DNA from: Neisseriaceae bacterium | Lineage (GTDB): Bacteria > Pseudomonadota > Gammaproteobacteria > Burkholderiales > Chromobacteriaceae | DNA: 64,000 nt | Direction: 5' to 3' | Assembly (NCBI GenBank): GCA_027489245.1 | Contig: JAIYAC010000002.1 | Location: 62,001 to 126,000 of the forward strand | Shown here: piece after piece, positions 53,749 through 62,061 of the stretch | Position numbering within the stretch: position 1 is the first letter of the stretch | Layout: every line of letters begins with the position of its first letter | Notes under the pieces: model-generated | Databases searched by the model: none | The model's input: only the letters and a program-made list of their open reading frames with translations | What the model was told of the DNA's origin: nothing | Translations under genes and position numbers: made by a program

Positions 53749-53862
53749 GCCACGAAAACACACGAAAAGCACGAAAAATGCAGTAATTGGCACCGTTTTG
53801 GTCGTGTCTATCAGGCGGCCACGACAGCTTTCCCTTCCGTGTTTTCAGTGTGTTTCTGTGGC
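53749..53862. repeat. Imperfect inverted repeat element
   Basis: The left end GCCACGAAAACACACGAAAA and the inverted right end (GCCACAGAAACACACTGAAA on the other strand) enclose about 50 bp. The CCACGAAAACACACGAAAAG word is typical of small palindromic intergenic elements in many Proteobacteria. A short hairpin (GGCTAAA/TTTAGCC) at its left side could end ung transcription. Confidence 0.55.
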
Positions 53863-53873
53863 AAAAATGATTT

Positions 53874-54239
53874 TCAGACAGGCATAGCCACAGGCAGTTG
53901 GCCGCGTGCCACGCAGCGCTGTTCGATGCGGCCAACCTGCAGTGTCTGCTGTAGCACCGCCAGCGCGGCGGTGTGGGCGGCGCTGCCGCACAGGAACAAA
54001 TCCACGGCGGCGTAGCCGTGCTCGGGCCAGGTGTGGATGCTGATGTGTGATTCGGCTAGTAGCAGTACGCCGGTGACGCCCAGGCCAGCGCCGAAATGAT
54101 GAAAGTGGCCAGCCAGCACGTGCGCCCCGGCGGCGCGGGCGGCGGCGTACAGCGCCTGCTCTACGGCGGTGGCGTCGGCCAGTGCGGTGGCCGGGCACTG
54201 GTACAGATCGGCCAGCAGGTGCTCGCCCAGATGGCTCAT
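53874..54239 (-). CDS. speD: S-adenosylmethionine decarboxylase (class 1B type)
   Basis: The 121-residue proenzyme has the self-cleavage motif LLAESHISIHTWPEHGYAAV with Ser64 becoming the pyruvoyl group and the catalytic Cys84 in VDLFLCG. Decarboxylated AdoMet is the aminopropyl donor for spermidine. It overlaps the upstream Gly-rich gene by 4 bp and is the last gene of the leftward run DUF350 - SPFH - DUF4178 - small protein - speD. The spermidine synthase-like gene lies divergently. Confidence 0.93.
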   Translation of the reverse strand: MSHLGEHLLADLYQCPATALADATAVEQALYAAARAAGAHVLAGHFHHFGAGLGVTGVLLLAESHISIHTWPEHGYAAVDLFLCGSAAHTAALAVLQQTLQVGRIEQRCVARGQLPVAMPV

Positions 54240-54391
54240 TTGTGGCCGCCCGAGAAGCCGCCGCCACTGCCGCCATAGTAGCCGCCGCTGCTGCGGTAGC
54301 TGCCGCCGTCGTCGCTATTGCTGGCGTAGTTGATGGCGGTGCTGATCGCGACGATGGCCAGGCAGTACAGGATATAAGTGAGGCGGCTCAT
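54236..54391 (-). CDS. Small Gly/Ser-rich membrane protein
   Basis: The 51-residue ORF starts MSRLTYILYCLAIVAISTAI (single hydrophobic helix) and continues with a Gly/Ser/Tyr tail (YRSSGGYYGGSGGGFSGGHK). Its start is one base beyond the DUF4178 stop and its stop overlaps speD (ATGA). Tight packing and a good TM helix support a real gene. Its role is unknown. Confidence 0.75.
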   Translation of the reverse strand: MSRLTYILYCLAIVAISTAINYASNSDDGGSYRSSGGYYGGSGGGFSGGHK

Positions 54392-54392
54392 G

Positions 54393-55859
54393 TCAGTTGT
54401 CCAGCGGCAGCCACAGGATCACTGTGGCAATAAAACACAGGGTAAGTGCACCGCCGCTGTCGCCGCCCAGAATCACCGGCAGGTTGATCAGCCACAGCAG
54501 CACGCTGGCAGCGATGCCGACGGGGCGTAGCGCCGTTTTGCTGCTGGCGGCAGCCTGTGGTTTGAATGCGGTGGCGACCGGGGCAGCCTTGCCAAACCAG
54601 CGCGCCAGCTCGGCCGGGCTCACGCTGCGGCTGCTGCTCCAGGTCAGCTCCTGCGCGCTTTGTTCGCAGGCCAGCACGGTGTTGCCGTCGCTGCTGATGT
54701 ATTCGCGGATGCTGACGCGCTCGCCCACGCGCGCGCGCCATGGGAAGGCGCCGGCGGCGTAGGCAATGTGGGCGTCGTAAGCGGGGTAGCGTGCGGCAAA
54801 GCGGTTTTTGCCCCAGCTGGCTTGTTGCGGGCCGGCTTGGTCTACCCAGATGTCCATCAGCGTGCCCAGCCACCAGCCGTTGCCGGTTTCGGTGAGCCAG
54901 CGCAGGCCCAGCTGCGGCTCGTACAGCAGGTATTCGTTCCAGCTGCTGTTGCGGTCTTCGATTTCTTGCCAGCCCAGCAGGCCGATGATGGTCCACACCT
55001 TGCCGTCGATGGTGGCCTGGCTGCCGTTGGCCAGCGTAAAGCGCAGTGTGCTGGCCTGCTGTGCCTTGTGCTGGGCCAGCACGGTGGCGCGCTCGCCCTG
55101 GATGTCTACTTCGCTGCCGCAGGACGGGCAGTTCAGGTGCGTGGCGCTGCCGGCGCGGTAGTCCAGGCTGGCGCCGCATTGCGGGCAGGCAAGCTGCTGT
55201 ACGCTGCCCTGCAGCTTGCCGGTGGCGGCGGTGATCGCGCGTTCGTCGCGCAGGCGCTGCATGTTCAGCTGCTTCAGCGTCACTGCCTCGCCCAGATACA
55301 GCTGTGGCGGGCTGCCGTCGCTGTAGTCCAGCGTGAGGAAGCCCCCGCCGCAGCGCGCGTCGGCTACCGGCGCGTCGTAGCCGGGCTGCAGCTGGCGCGG
55401 CAGCTCGCCCTCGCCTGCGACGCAGCGCGCGCGGCGGATGTCGCTGAAGATGAAGCTGTCTTTGCCCTGCGGCCATACCTGGCCGGCCTGCAGGCTGTCG
55501 AACGCCGGGGCGCTGTCGCACGGGCCTTGTGCCTGGGTCAGCACGTACTGGCCCACGCTATCGGCCAGCCAGGCGCTTTGGCCGTCGTCGAACAGGATGT
55601 GCCACTCGTTCCACACGCCAGCGTCGTACTGCAGCTGGATGCGGCCAACCACGGTGAACTGGCGGCCGCGCCAGATGCCGCTGGCGGCGATTTGCAGCGG
55701 CGAGTAGTCGTTTAGCAGCGCGGCCATCTTGCCGATGTCGCGCACGCTGTCGGCGTCGCGCAGCAGCGTGCTCTGGCAATAGGGGCACACCGCCAGCACC
55801 GAGCTGGTGGCGTGAAAGCGCACCTCGGCGCCGCAGGCGGGGCAGGCGACGCGGTACAT
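54393..55859 (-). CDS. DUF4178 domain-containing protein
   Basis: The 488-residue protein opens with a zinc ribbon (RVACPACGAEVRFHATSSVL, VCPYCQSTLL), has a first DUF4178 domain (about 60-200), a second zinc ribbon (LACPQCGASLDYRAGSATHL, CPSCGSEVDIQG) and a second DUF4178 domain (about 280-420). The C-terminus has two hydrophobic helices (IAASVLLWLINLPVILGGDS; FIATVILWLPL). It is a duplicated design, probably membrane-tethered, found with SPFH, DUF350 and polyamine enzymes. Biochemistry is unknown. Confidence 0.88.
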   Translation of the reverse strand: MYRVACPACGAEVRFHATSSVLAVCPYCQSTLLRDADSVRDIGKMAALLNDYSPLQIAASGIWRGRQFTVVGRIQLQYDAGVWNEWHILFDDGQSAWLADSVGQYVLTQAQGPCDSAPAFDSLQAGQVWPQGKDSFIFSDIRRARCVAGEGELPRQLQPGYDAPVADARCGGGFLTLDYSDGSPPQLYLGEAVTLKQLNMQRLRDERAITAATGKLQGSVQQLACPQCGASLDYRAGSATHLNCPSCGSEVDIQGERATVLAQHKAQQASTLRFTLANGSQATIDGKVWTIIGLLGWQEIEDRNSSWNEYLLYEPQLGLRWLTETGNGWWLGTLMDIWVDQAGPQQASWGKNRFAARYPAYDAHIAYAAGAFPWRARVGERVSIREYISSDGNTVLACEQSAQELTWSSSRSVSPAELARWFGKAAPVATAFKPQAAASSKTALRPVGIAASVLLWLINLPVILGGDSGGALTLCFIATVILWLPLDN

Positions 55860-55890
55860 CAGGCAGGGTTGGCCGCAGTGTGGATCATGC

Positions 55891-56904
55891 TTAGCCCACC
55901 AGTTTTTTCAGTACGTCGGCTTTGGCCGTGTCGTAGTCGGCCTGGGTAATCAGGCCGCCGTCCAGCAGGCTTTTGAGCTGCGCCAGCTTGGCTTGTGGGC
56001 TGTCGGCTGCCGGCGCTGCGGGGGTGGCCGCGGCAGGCGTGGCCAGGCTTTGCTGTAGTGCCTGGCCCATCACCTGCCCTACGCCCATGCCGGCTGACAG
56101 CGCAGCGCCCAGGCCGGCCAGGCCGCCTTCGTTTTGTGCGGCCAGCGGGATGGCCTCGGCTGCCTGGTAGCGGGTGTACTGGTTCAGGTCGCCGGCCATG
56201 CCGATGGCGATGCGCTTGTCGATGGCTTTTTGCAGCTCTTCCGGCAGCGAGATGCTTTCCACGGCAAAGCTGTCCAGCGCCAGGCCGTAGCGGGCAAAGG
56301 CCGGTGCCAGCGCGCTGCGGAGGGTGTCGCCCATCAGGCCCTGGTTGGCCGCCATGTCCAGAAACGGCACGGCGCTACCGCCCAGGGTGCTGGCCATGGT
56401 GGATACCACCAGGTTACGCAGCTGTTGTTCTACGTCGTCTACGGTGTAGCGCTCACGCGTGCCGCTGACTTCGGTGTAGAACAGCTTGGGGTCGGTGATG
56501 CGGTAGCTGTAGATGCCGAAGGCGCGCAGGCGCACCATGCCGAAGTCTTTATCGCGCAGCGTTACCGGCTGTGGCGTGCCCCATTTGCGGCCCAGCTGCA
56601 GGCGGGTGCTGAAGAACACCAGGTCGGACTTGAAGGGCGATTCGAACAGCTTGTCCCAGTTTTTCAGGTAGGTCAGCACCGGCAGCGTCTGGGTGCTGAG
56701 CTTGTACATGCCGGGGCCGAACACGTCGGCGATCTTGCCTTCGTTGATGAACACCGCCATTTGCGACTCGCGCACCGTCAGGCTGGCGCCGTACTGGATT
56801 TCGTTATCCTGCATCGGGTAGCGCGAGGCCAGCACGCCGTCGCCCTCCTCCTGCCATTCCAGGATGTCGATGAACTGCTTGGAAATGAAGGAAAACAGAC
56901 TCAT
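55891..56904 (-). CDS. SPFH (band-7) virion-core-like protein
   Basis: The 337-residue protein begins MSLFSFISKQFIDILEWQEE and shows an SPFH core (ITDPKLFYTEVSGTRERYTV, DVEQQLRNLVVSTMASTLGG, LDSFAVESISLPEELQKAID). The C-terminus is Ala/Pro-rich followed by a SHOCT motif (LAQLKSLLDGGLITQADYDT). SPFH proteins form membrane-associated rings. It is the middle gene of the polyamine cluster. Confidence 0.9.
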   Translation of the reverse strand: MSLFSFISKQFIDILEWQEEGDGVLASRYPMQDNEIQYGASLTVRESQMAVFINEGKIADVFGPGMYKLSTQTLPVLTYLKNWDKLFESPFKSDLVFFSTRLQLGRKWGTPQPVTLRDKDFGMVRLRAFGIYSYRITDPKLFYTEVSGTRERYTVDDVEQQLRNLVVSTMASTLGGSAVPFLDMAANQGLMGDTLRSALAPAFARYGLALDSFAVESISLPEELQKAIDKRIAIGMAGDLNQYTRYQAAEAIPLAAQNEGGLAGLGAALSAGMGVGQVMGQALQQSLATPAAATPAAPAADSPQAKLAQLKSLLDGGLITQADYDTAKADVLKKLVG

Positions 56905-56919
56905 GGCGAAGACTCCATC

Positions 56920-56932
56920 AAGGTTGGCCGCA
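56920..56932 (+). repeat. Uptake-like 13-mer
   Basis: Perfect AAGGTTGGCCGCA just upstream of the SPFH gene start, in the gap before the DUF350 gene. Confidence 0.75.
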
Positions 56933-57016
56933 GCCGGTACGTACACAAAAGATCACTCATCCGGCGCCCTGTGCCACCTTCTGCCGGGGGTGAAGGCTAC
57001 CGGGGGCGAGCCGGTT

Positions 57017-57418
57017 TCAGGACAGGCTGCCGGCGTTCAGCACGCCTACCGCCAGCTGCACACTGCCGGCCAGCAGGCCCATGGCGGTGTTGTTGTCTTG
57101 CAGCGCTTGCTGCAGGTCGCGCACGCAGCGCGATAGCAGCATGTGCACGGCAATTTGCACCAGCAGTGCCAGCACACCCCACAGCAGGAAGGTTTCCACG
57201 GTGTTCAGGTGCCAGGCGCTGGACGCCAGTGTCAGTGAAAAACCCACCAGTGCGCCGCCAAACGATAGCGCCGCCGCCTGGTTGTGCTGGCGGATCAGCT
57301 GCATCTCGTCCAGCGGTGTCACGCGGCAGTACAGCAGGGTAAACAGCGCCAGCAGCAGCGCACCGCTGCCCACGTAGGACAGGTAAGCCAACAGGGCTGG
57401 CAGGAAGGCGGTAGACAT
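57017..57418 (-). CDS. DUF350 family membrane protein
   Basis: The 133-residue inner-membrane protein has four hydrophobic helices with the family's small-residue motif LSFGGALVGFSLTLASSAWH and the ending helix with GLLAGSVQLAVGVLNAGSL. DUF350 (YjfL) proteins occur with DUF4178 and SPFH partners. It is the first gene of the leftward run; its start is 55 bp from the divergent aminopropyltransferase gene. Confidence 0.88.
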   Translation of the reverse strand: MSTAFLPALLAYLSYVGSGALLLALFTLLYCRVTPLDEMQLIRQHNQAAALSFGGALVGFSLTLASSAWHLNTVETFLLWGVLALLVQIAVHMLLSRCVRDLQQALQDNNTAMGLLAGSVQLAVGVLNAGSLS

Positions 57419-57473
57419 ATGCGGCGTCCTTGGCAGGCTTGAGCAATAATGCTGGCCATTCTACCCACGTTTC

Positions 57474-58997
57474 ATGAAAGCCTGCATGCGCGATCGTCTG
57501 CTTATCCTGTCGGTGTTTGTGGTGGCGTCCTGCGGCCTGGCCTACGAGCTGATCGCCGGGGCGCTGGCCAGCTACCTGCTGGGCGATTCGGTGCTGCAGT
57601 TTTCGTCCATTATCGGCTGCTACCTGTTTGCCATGGGCGTGGGCTCGCACCTGTCGCAGTACGTGAAAGACGAGCGCGTGCTGGACACCTTCATCGAGAT
57701 CGAGCTCTTGGTGGCGCTGCTGGGCGGCTTGTCGGCCAGCGCACTGTTTGCCGTGTTTGCCTGGAGCGGCGAGTCGTTCCGCCTTACGCTGTACGCGCTG
57801 GTGTTTCTCACCGGGGCCATGGTGGGCATGGAGATTCCGCTGGTGATGCGGCTGTTGCACCAACGCGAGCAGCGCTTTGCCGAGCTGGTCAGCCGCGTGC
57901 TGACCTTCGACTACCTGGGCGCGCTGGCGGTGTCGCTGCTGTTTCCCATTGTGCTGGCGCCGCGGCTGGGGCTGGCGCGCTCGGCGCTGCTGTTCGGCCT
58001 GAGCAATGTGGCGGTGGCGCTATGGACCTGCCGCGTGTTCCGCGCCGAGCTATTGCGGCCAACCGTGCAGTACCTGCGCAGCCTGCTGGTGCTGCTGGTG
58101 CTGGGCGGGGGCTTTATTGCCGCCGACGAGCTGACGCGCTGGAACGAAAAAGCCATCTACGGCGACGACGTCATCCACGCCGAAACCACGCCCTACCAGC
58201 GCCTGGTGCTCACCCGCTGGAAAGGCGACCTGCGGCTGTACATCAACGGCAACCTGCAGTTTTCCAGCCGCGACGAACACCGCTACCACGAGGCGCTGGT
58301 GCACCCGGTAATGGGCGCGCTGCCGTGGGCGCAGCGGGTGCTGATCCTGGGCGGCGGCGACGGTCTGGCCGCCCGCGAGGTGCTGAAGTACCGCAATGTG
58401 CAGCAGGTCACGCTGGTGGACCTGGACCCGGCCATGACCGGCCTGTTTGCCCGCAGTGCGCCGCTGGTGGCGCTCAATGGCGGCGCGCTAAGCAGCCCGC
58501 GCCTGCGCGTGGTAAACGACGACGCCGCGCGCTGGCTGGAGCAGCACAGCGACGTGTTCGACGCCATCATTGTGGATTTTCCCGACCCGTCCAGCTTTGC
58601 GCTGGGCAAGCTGTACTCGGTGCCGCTGTACCGGCTGCTGTCGCGCCACCTGGCCGACAACGGCCTGGCGGTGGTGCAGTCCACCTCGCCCTACCACGCG
58701 CCGCGTTCGTACTGGAGCATCAACGCCACACTGCGCGCCGCCGGGCTGGCCACCACGCCCTACCACGCCTATGTGCCGTCGTTTGGCGAGTGGGGTTTCA
58801 TCATTGCCGCTCATCGCCCCGGCTACACGCCGCCGCAGGCCTACCGCGTCCCGCTGAAGTTTCTGGACCGCGAAGCCACGCGGCAGATGTTCTTCTTCCC
58901 GCCTGATATGCGGCCGTGGCAGGTAGAACCCAACCAGCTCAACGACCAGCGCCTGGTGCACTACTTCGAGCAGGACTGGTCGCAGGTGATTCGCTGA
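57474..58997 (+). CDS. Membrane-bound polyamine aminopropyltransferase
   Basis: The 507-residue protein fuses about seven hydrophobic helices (residues 1-220) to a spermidine-synthase catalytic domain: SAM-like loop LGGGDGLAARE (about 293-297 onward), NDDAARWLEQ, and the catalytic IIVDFPDPSSFALGKLYSVP. It would use decarboxylated AdoMet from the SpeD gene to make spermidine or a related polyamine at the membrane. The start may be the ATG four codons later. Its stop overlaps the next ATG by one base. Confidence 0.9.
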   Translation: MKACMRDRLLILSVFVVASCGLAYELIAGALASYLLGDSVLQFSSIIGCYLFAMGVGSHLSQYVKDERVLDTFIEIELLVALLGGLSASALFAVFAWSGESFRLTLYALVFLTGAMVGMEIPLVMRLLHQREQRFAELVSRVLTFDYLGALAVSLLFPIVLAPRLGLARSALLFGLSNVAVALWTCRVFRAELLRPTVQYLRSLLVLLVLGGGFIAADELTRWNEKAIYGDDVIHAETTPYQRLVLTRWKGDLRLYINGNLQFSSRDEHRYHEALVHPVMGALPWAQRVLILGGGDGLAAREVLKYRNVQQVTLVDLDPAMTGLFARSAPLVALNGGALSSPRLRVVNDDAARWLEQHSDVFDAIIVDFPDPSSFALGKLYSVPLYRLLSRHLADNGLAVVQSTSPYHAPRSYWSINATLRAAGLATTPYHAYVPSFGEWGFIIAAHRPGYTPPQAYRVPLKFLDREATRQMFFFPPDMRPWQVEPNQLNDQRLVHYFEQDWSQVIR

Positions 58998-60592
58998 TGC
59001 AGCGCCGCGACTTTCTGCGCACCGCCGCCGCGCTGGCCGGCCTGCCCTGGCTATCCGGTTGCCAGCAGGTACTGGGCTGGGGCCTGCCGATCGACGTATT
59101 CTGCCCCGGTATGGCCGCTGGCCACCGCCTGCGCGACGCCGCCGCGCTGCCACCGCCGCGCAGCGAGCGCCGCGTGGATACCGTGATCGTGGGCAGCGGC
59201 GTGGCCGGCCTGTTTGCCGGCTGGCGGCTGGCGCGCGAAGGCTACCGCGACTTTGTGCTGCTGAACGGGCCGGAGCCGGACGGCAATGCCGCCGCTGGCG
59301 CCTTCGACGGCTGGCGCTACCCCACCGGCGCGCACTACCTGCCACTGCCCTCGCCCGAGTCGGCGCACGTGCGTGCGCTGCTGGCCGACATGGGCGTGAT
59401 CGAAGCCGGTAGCGATAGCCTGCGGCCAACCTTTGACGAACGCGTACTGGTGCACGCGCCAGACGAGCGGCTATGGCGCGATGGCCAATGGCAAGACGGC
59501 CTGCTGCCACGTGGCCTCGGTGCCGACGACGACGCGCAGCAGCAGCGCTTTTTGCTTCACGTGAAACAGTTGCAGCAACAGCACGGTGCCGATGGCCGCC
59601 GCGTGTTTACCGTGCCCACCGCGCTGGCCTCGCAAGACCCGGCCTGGCGTGCGCTGGATGGTCAGAGCTTTGCCAGCTGGCTGGCGGCGCATGGCTACAC
59701 CGCGCCCGGCCTGTTGTGGTACCTGGACTACTGCTGTCGCGACGACTACGGCAGCACGCTGGCGCACACCTCGGCCTGGGCGGGCCTGCACTACTTTGCT
59801 GCCCGCGGCGGCCATGCGGCCAACGCTGAGGACGGCGCGGTGCTCACCTGGCCGGACGGGCTGAACCCGCTGCTGCGCCACATGCGCGGCCGTATCGGCA
59901 GCGAACGGCAGCTGGCCGGCGCCGCCTGGCGCATCCGGCAGCAGGGCAAGCAGGTGCAGGTGGATTATGTAGATGCAGGTGGCGCGCAGCGGCTGTTGGC
60001 GCGGCGCGTGATCGTGGCCACGCCGCTGCACGTAGCCTGGCACCTGCTGCCGCAGCTAGCCGGGCTGGGCTTCCAGCGCGCCCACCTGCCGCCGCGTGCA
60101 CCGTGGCTGGTGGGCAATGTGCTGCTGGACCGCTTCCCCGCGGAGCCAGCCAGCCAGCCGCTAGCCTGGGACAATGTGGTGTACGGCAGCCGCAGCCTGG
60201 GCTACGTGGTGGCTACCCACCAGCTGATTCGCGCCGCGCTGCCGGAGCGCACGGTGTTTACCACCTACCACGCCTTTGCCGATGCGGCGCCCGCCGCCAC
60301 GCGGCAATGGTTGGCCGCAGCCAGCGCCGACGAGCTGTTTGCCCACGCCACGGCAGACCTGTACGCCGTGTACGGGCCACGGCTGCGCCGCCACCTGTTG
60401 GCCGCACGCCTGACCGTACGCGCCCACGCCATGGCCAGCCCGCAGCCGGGCTTTCTGGCCAATCCCGGCCTGGCGGCGCTGCGCGCTGCAGACGGCCCCA
60501 TCCTGTTTGCCCACGCCGATTTGTCCGGCCTGTCGCTATTCGAAGAAGCCGCCTGGTGGGGTGACGTGGCGGCGCAGCGAGTGCTGGGCTAG
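58997..60592 (+). CDS. Tat-exported FAD-dependent oxidoreductase (amine-oxidase-like)
   Basis: The 531-residue protein begins with a twin-arginine signal (MQRRDFLRTAAALAGLPWLS) followed by Gly-Cys (Cys22), so it may be a Tat-exported lipoprotein. The dinucleotide-binding motif VIVGSGVAGLFAG (66-71 GSGVAG) and a terminal GPILFAHADLSGLSLFEEAA are typical of FAD-dependent amine oxidase-like proteins. It is translationally coupled to the membrane aminopropyltransferase, which suggests a polyamine oxidation role, but that is inference. Confidence 0.85.
   Translation: MQRRDFLRTAAALAGLPWLSGCQQVLGWGLPIDVFCPGMAAGHRLRDAAALPPPRSERRVDTVIVGSGVAGLFAGWRLAREGYRDFVLLNGPEPDGNAAAGAFDGWRYPTGAHYLPLPSPESAHVRALLADMGVIEAGSDSLRPTFDERVLVHAPDERLWRDGQWQDGLLPRGLGADDDAQQQRFLLHVKQLQQQHGADGRRVFTVPTALASQDPAWRALDGQSFASWLAAHGYTAPGLLWYLDYCCRDDYGSTLAHTSAWAGLHYFAARGGHAANAEDGAVLTWPDGLNPLLRHMRGRIGSERQLAGAAWRIRQQGKQVQVDYVDAGGAQRLLARRVIVATPLHVAWHLLPQLAGLGFQRAHLPPRAPWLVGNVLLDRFPAEPASQPLAWDNVVYGSRSLGYVVATHQLIRAALPERTVFTTYHAFADAAPAATRQWLAAASADELFAHATADLYAVYGPRLRRHLLAARLTVRAHAMASPQPGFLANPGLAALRAADGPILFAHADLSGLSLFEEAAWWGDVAAQRVLG
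59421..59433 (-). repeat. Uptake-like 13-mer inside the FAD oxidoreductase gene
   Basis: Perfect TGCGGCCAACCTT on the plus strand, one of two perfect copies inside coding sequence. Confidence 0.75.
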
Positions 60593-60643
60593 CGCTGGTT
60601 CATTCTGCCGGTGCTGGCGACCTCATCCAACCGTGCCGGCAGG

Positions 60644-61264
60644 CTAGGCGCGGTCTGGCAGTAGCAGCAGGAACTGGTCCAGCGCCGCCAGGCATTCGTC
60701 CAGATAGTGCGCCGGTGCGATGGCCCACTCTTCCAGGTGGCGGTCTACCGCCATGCGCGCCAGGCCGTACACTTGGGCGCGAAACGCCAGCCGTGCGTGC
60801 TGCGCCACAAAGCCGGGCTGCTGGCCAAAGCGTTGCTGTAGCAGCGCTTCCAGCTGTGCCATGACCGCTTCGCTTTGCGCCAGCAGGCCGGGCTGCTGCG
60901 CCAGGTTCAGCACATCGCGGTTTGAGATCACATGAAAGGCAGCCGGATGCGCAATGGCCCAGCGCAGGTAGGCTTGCCCCATGGCGCGTAGCGGGTCGTC
61001 ACCGCCTGCCTGCATGCCTTGCGCCACGGCGGCGGCAAATTGCTGCATGGCCTGCTCGGCCACGGCGGCCAATAGCGCCTGCTTGCTGTCAAAGTGGCGA
61101 AACGGCGCGGCGGCGGATACCCCCAGCTGGCGCGCCACATCGCGTAGCGACCAGTCGTTGACGCCCTTTTCCTGCACCAGCTGCAAGGTGGTGGCCAACA
61201 GTGCTTCGCGCAGTTGGCCGTGGTGATAGCTGTTTTTCTGTGGGGCTGTGGCGGGGCTGTTCAT
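60644..61264 (-). CDS. TetR family transcriptional regulator
   Basis: The 206-residue protein has the N-terminal HTH (SYHHGQLREALLATTLQLVQ, GVNDWSLRDVARQLGVSAAA, PFRHFDSKQALLAAVAEQAM) and a helical ligand domain of the WHG type. It is divergent from the ferric-reductase-like gene, and two copies of a 17-bp palindromic site lie in the 93-bp spacer, so it likely represses itself and that gene. Confidence 0.93.
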   Translation of the reverse strand: MNSPATAPQKNSYHHGQLREALLATTLQLVQEKGVNDWSLRDVARQLGVSAAAPFRHFDSKQALLAAVAEQAMQQFAAAVAQGMQAGGDDPLRAMGQAYLRWAIAHPAAFHVISNRDVLNLAQQPGLLAQSEAVMAQLEALLQQRFGQQPGFVAQHARLAFRAQVYGLARMAVDRHLEEWAIAPAHYLDECLAALDQFLLLLPDRA

Positions 61265-61294
61265 GGATGGTGTCCTTGGCTTGATCTTGTCATT

Positions 61295-61344
61295 GTAATC
61301 AATGTTTACATCGCCTACAGTGCCATATGTGATCAGTGATTACA
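61295..61344. promoter_or_regulatory. Twin TetR-type operators
   Basis: Two 17-bp near-identical sites, TGTAATCAATGTTTACA (61295-61311) and TGTGATCAGTGATTACA (61328-61344), are each approximately palindromic (TGTAA...TTACA) and 16 bp apart, in the divergent spacer between TetR and the membrane-protein gene. Confidence 0.7.
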
Positions 61345-61357
61345 TGTGGAGGCGTAG

Positions 61358-61963
61358 ATGGCTAAAGGACTGACGGGTGCGTATCTGGCGGGCGGACTCA
61401 CGCTGGGCGTGATGGCGCTGACGGCCGGGGTACTGCTGCTGGCGCCGTCGCTGGGGCAGGGCCTGGAAAGCGCAGTGCGTCTGACAGCGCGTACTTCCCT
61501 GCTACTATTTTTGCTGGTGTTTTGTAGCAGTGCCCTGTGGGCGCGCTGGCCGGGGGCGTTTAGCCGCTGGCTACGCCAGCAGCGGCGCTACGTGGCGCTG
61601 GGCTTTGCCGGCTCGCACCTGGTGCACGCCGGGCTGTTTACCTGGCTGGCCAGCCAGGGCCCGCTGCAGGCCGCCGAGGTGTGGCAGCCTGCCATGATCC
61701 TGGTGGGCGGCAGTAGTTATCTGGTGTTGCTGTTACTGGTACTGACCTCGAACAACGCAGCGCAGCGCTGGCTGGGGGCGGCGCGCTGGCAGCGCCTGCA
61801 TCGTATCGGGGTGTACTGGCTATGGGCGCAGTTCCTGATCAGCATGGGCAAGCGGCTGCCGGTGGACGGGCTGTTTTACAGCGGCTGGGTGGTGCTGCTG
61901 CTGGCGGCCATGGTGCTGCGGCTGTGGCCGCGGCCCGCTCCGGTACGGGACGCCAGCGCCTAG
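61358..61963 (+). CDS. Ferric-reductase-like transmembrane protein
   Basis: The 201-residue protein has about six hydrophobic helices with paired histidines, GSHLVHAGLFTWLA and RWQRLHRIGVYWLWAQFLIS, consistent with the ferric-reductase/MsrQ-like haem-binding transmembrane fold. The flavin/NADPH part is absent, as in MsrQ. It is divergent from a TetR gene that likely controls it. Substrate is unknown. Confidence 0.8.
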   Translation: MAKGLTGAYLAGGLTLGVMALTAGVLLLAPSLGQGLESAVRLTARTSLLLFLLVFCSSALWARWPGAFSRWLRQQRRYVALGFAGSHLVHAGLFTWLASQGPLQAAEVWQPAMILVGGSSYLVLLLLVLTSNNAAQRWLGAARWQRLHRIGVYWLWAQFLISMGKRLPVDGLFYSGWVVLLLAAMVLRLWPRPAPVRDASA

Positions 61964-62061
61964 TGCCCGAAAGACTTCTGCCATGGTGTTGTCCGGCCTG
62001 CGCCGGGGCGGACACCGGCAATTTCCTCAAACCTGGGCCGCAGGCATGAATAGCATTCGCC

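Noticed and set aside
54388..55521. Minus-strand ORF of 377 codons in the DUF4178 region
   Set aside because: It is an out-of-frame shadow (Arg/Ala/Gln rich). The DUF4178 frame carries both zinc ribbons and the TM helices.
57449..58906. Plus-strand ORF of 485 codons overlapping the aminopropyltransferase gene
   Set aside because: It lies in another frame of the same DNA, is full of Arg/Gly/Ala without domains, and the 57474 frame has all spermidine-synthase motifs.
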